6,441 bases of DNA from Bacteroidales bacterium GP1 (GTDB taxonomy: Bacteria > Bacteroidota > Bacteroidia > Bacteroidales > Muribaculaceae): contig DAAI01000021.1 in the NCBI GenBank assembly GCA_001701105.1, positions 62,388-68,828 of the forward strand. The letters are read 5' to 3'. Positions 6,005 through 6,441 of the stretch are shown here, in pieces. Position 1 is the first letter of the stretch; each line of letters opens with the position of its first letter. The position numbers were made by a program, and so were the translations under genes. Under the pieces are notes generated by a model, which searched no databases, was not told the origin of the DNA, and saw nothing but the letters and a program-made list of their open reading frames with translations.

Positions 6005-6034
6005 AAAGATGAGGCTGCGTCTTTCAACGCAGCC
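6005..6034 (-). terminator. Probable terminator of the aldolase gene
   Basis: Read on the minus strand, GGCTGCGT pairs perfectly with ACGCAGCC (8 bp; plus positions 6027-6034 and 6013-6020) around the loop TGAAAG, followed by TCATCTTTT. The T-run is interrupted but the stem is strong, and it starts about 35 bases past the aldolase stop. The plus-strand side has no T-run, so the minus direction is favoured. Together with the gltX terminator it separates the two convergent units. Confidence 0.65.
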
Positions 6035-6068
6035 CCTTGTACTGAATCGCAAATGCGGAGATATCTGA

Positions 6069-6441
6069 TTATTCGGCTTTGCCTTCGCTGCCAAGCACAT
6101 TTATGATCTTGTGCTTATATAGCTTCTCCATTTCGTCGCGGGCCGGGCCAAGATACTTACGCGGGTCAAACTCGGCGGGTTTTTCATCGAGCACTTTGCG
6201 TACAGCCGCGGTCATGGCGAGGCGTGAGTCAGAATCGATGTTGATCTTGCAGACATCCATTTTTGCAGCCTTGCGAAGTTCTTCTTCCGGGATGCCGATA
6301 GCGTCGGGGAGCTTGCCGCCGTGCTCGTTAATCATATCGACATATTCCTGGGGCACGCTGGAGCTGCCATGGAGCACGATCGGGAAGTCGGGCAGCTTAG
6401 CCTCGACAGCCTCAAGCACGTTGAATGCAAGCGGCGGGGGC
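6069..6441 (-). CDS. fba: Class II fructose-bisphosphate aldolase, C-terminal part (5' end outside window)
   Basis: Zinc-dependent aldolase of glycolysis and gluconeogenesis, cleaving fructose-1,6-bisphosphate into dihydroxyacetone phosphate and glyceraldehyde-3-phosphate in the cytoplasm. The frame is open to the window edge, giving 123 visible residues of a family usually near 300-350; the GTG at 6417-6419 is an internal valine. Seen from the window edge: PPPLAFNVLEAVEAK, then FPIVLHGSSSVP with the metal-binding histidine and the phosphate-contacting Gly/Ser run, then KINIDSDSRLAMTAAVRK with the NIDSD motif of the substrate phosphate site, and the C-terminal FDPRKYLGPAR and KLYKHKIINVLGS. 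These are the expected landmarks of the last part of the TIM barrel. It runs against gltX and ends with the hairpin at 6005-6034. The identity is secure; subclass within class II is not certain from this part. Confidence 0.94.
   Translation of the reverse strand, partial: PPPLAFNVLEAVEAKLPDFPIVLHGSSSVPQEYVDMINEHGGKLPDAIGIPEEELRKAAKMDVCKINIDSDSRLAMTAAVRKVLDEKPAEFDPRKYLGPARDEMEKLYKHKIINVLGSEGKAE

Overview
The window looks like a housekeeping segment of a Bacteroidota chromosome, most likely order Bacteroidales. A family such as Muribaculaceae would fit but cannot be fixed from this sequence. Four things point there: a single-protein MurF-alanine racemase fusion, the wording of the GltX and class II aldolase sequences, AT-rich translation starts without a Shine-Dalgarno box (for example AAAACA-ATG), and two promoters of the Bacteroidetes type (TTG, 20-base spacer, TAATTTTG).

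Bases 1-3235 (+) hold the end of an operon-like cluster. It contains the C-terminal part of xseA (exonuclease VII large subunit), xseB (small subunit, overlapping xseA by 14 bases) and, after one base, the 823-residue murF-alr fusion. The fusion makes D-alanine from L-alanine and joins D-Ala-D-Ala to the UDP-MurNAc-tripeptide.

Bases 3236-3865 contain no conventional gene but are not empty. A perfect Bacteroidetes-type promoter (3471-3501) is followed at the expected start point by a strong hairpin (3505-3536), further hairpins, and a clear intrinsic terminator with eight T's (3726-3757). This outlines an independent transcript of about 250 nt. It also contains a 33-codon ORF (3546-3647) with the same AAAACA-ATG start context as sufE. 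It is either a structured small RNA, a small-protein mRNA, or both; I cannot match it to a known family. This is the main point of interest in the window.

Bases 3766-5905 (+) form a second transcription unit: its own promoter, a short leader with a GC-rich hairpin, sufE (sulfur acceptor for SufS in Fe-S assembly), gltX (glutamyl-tRNA synthetase) and a strong terminator with an 11-bp perfect stem.

Bases 6069-6441 (-) hold the C-terminal 123 codons of a class II fructose-bisphosphate aldolase gene, convergent with gltX. Its likely terminator is at 6005-6034 on the minus strand. The remaining long antisense reading frames are shadows of the GC-biased genes.
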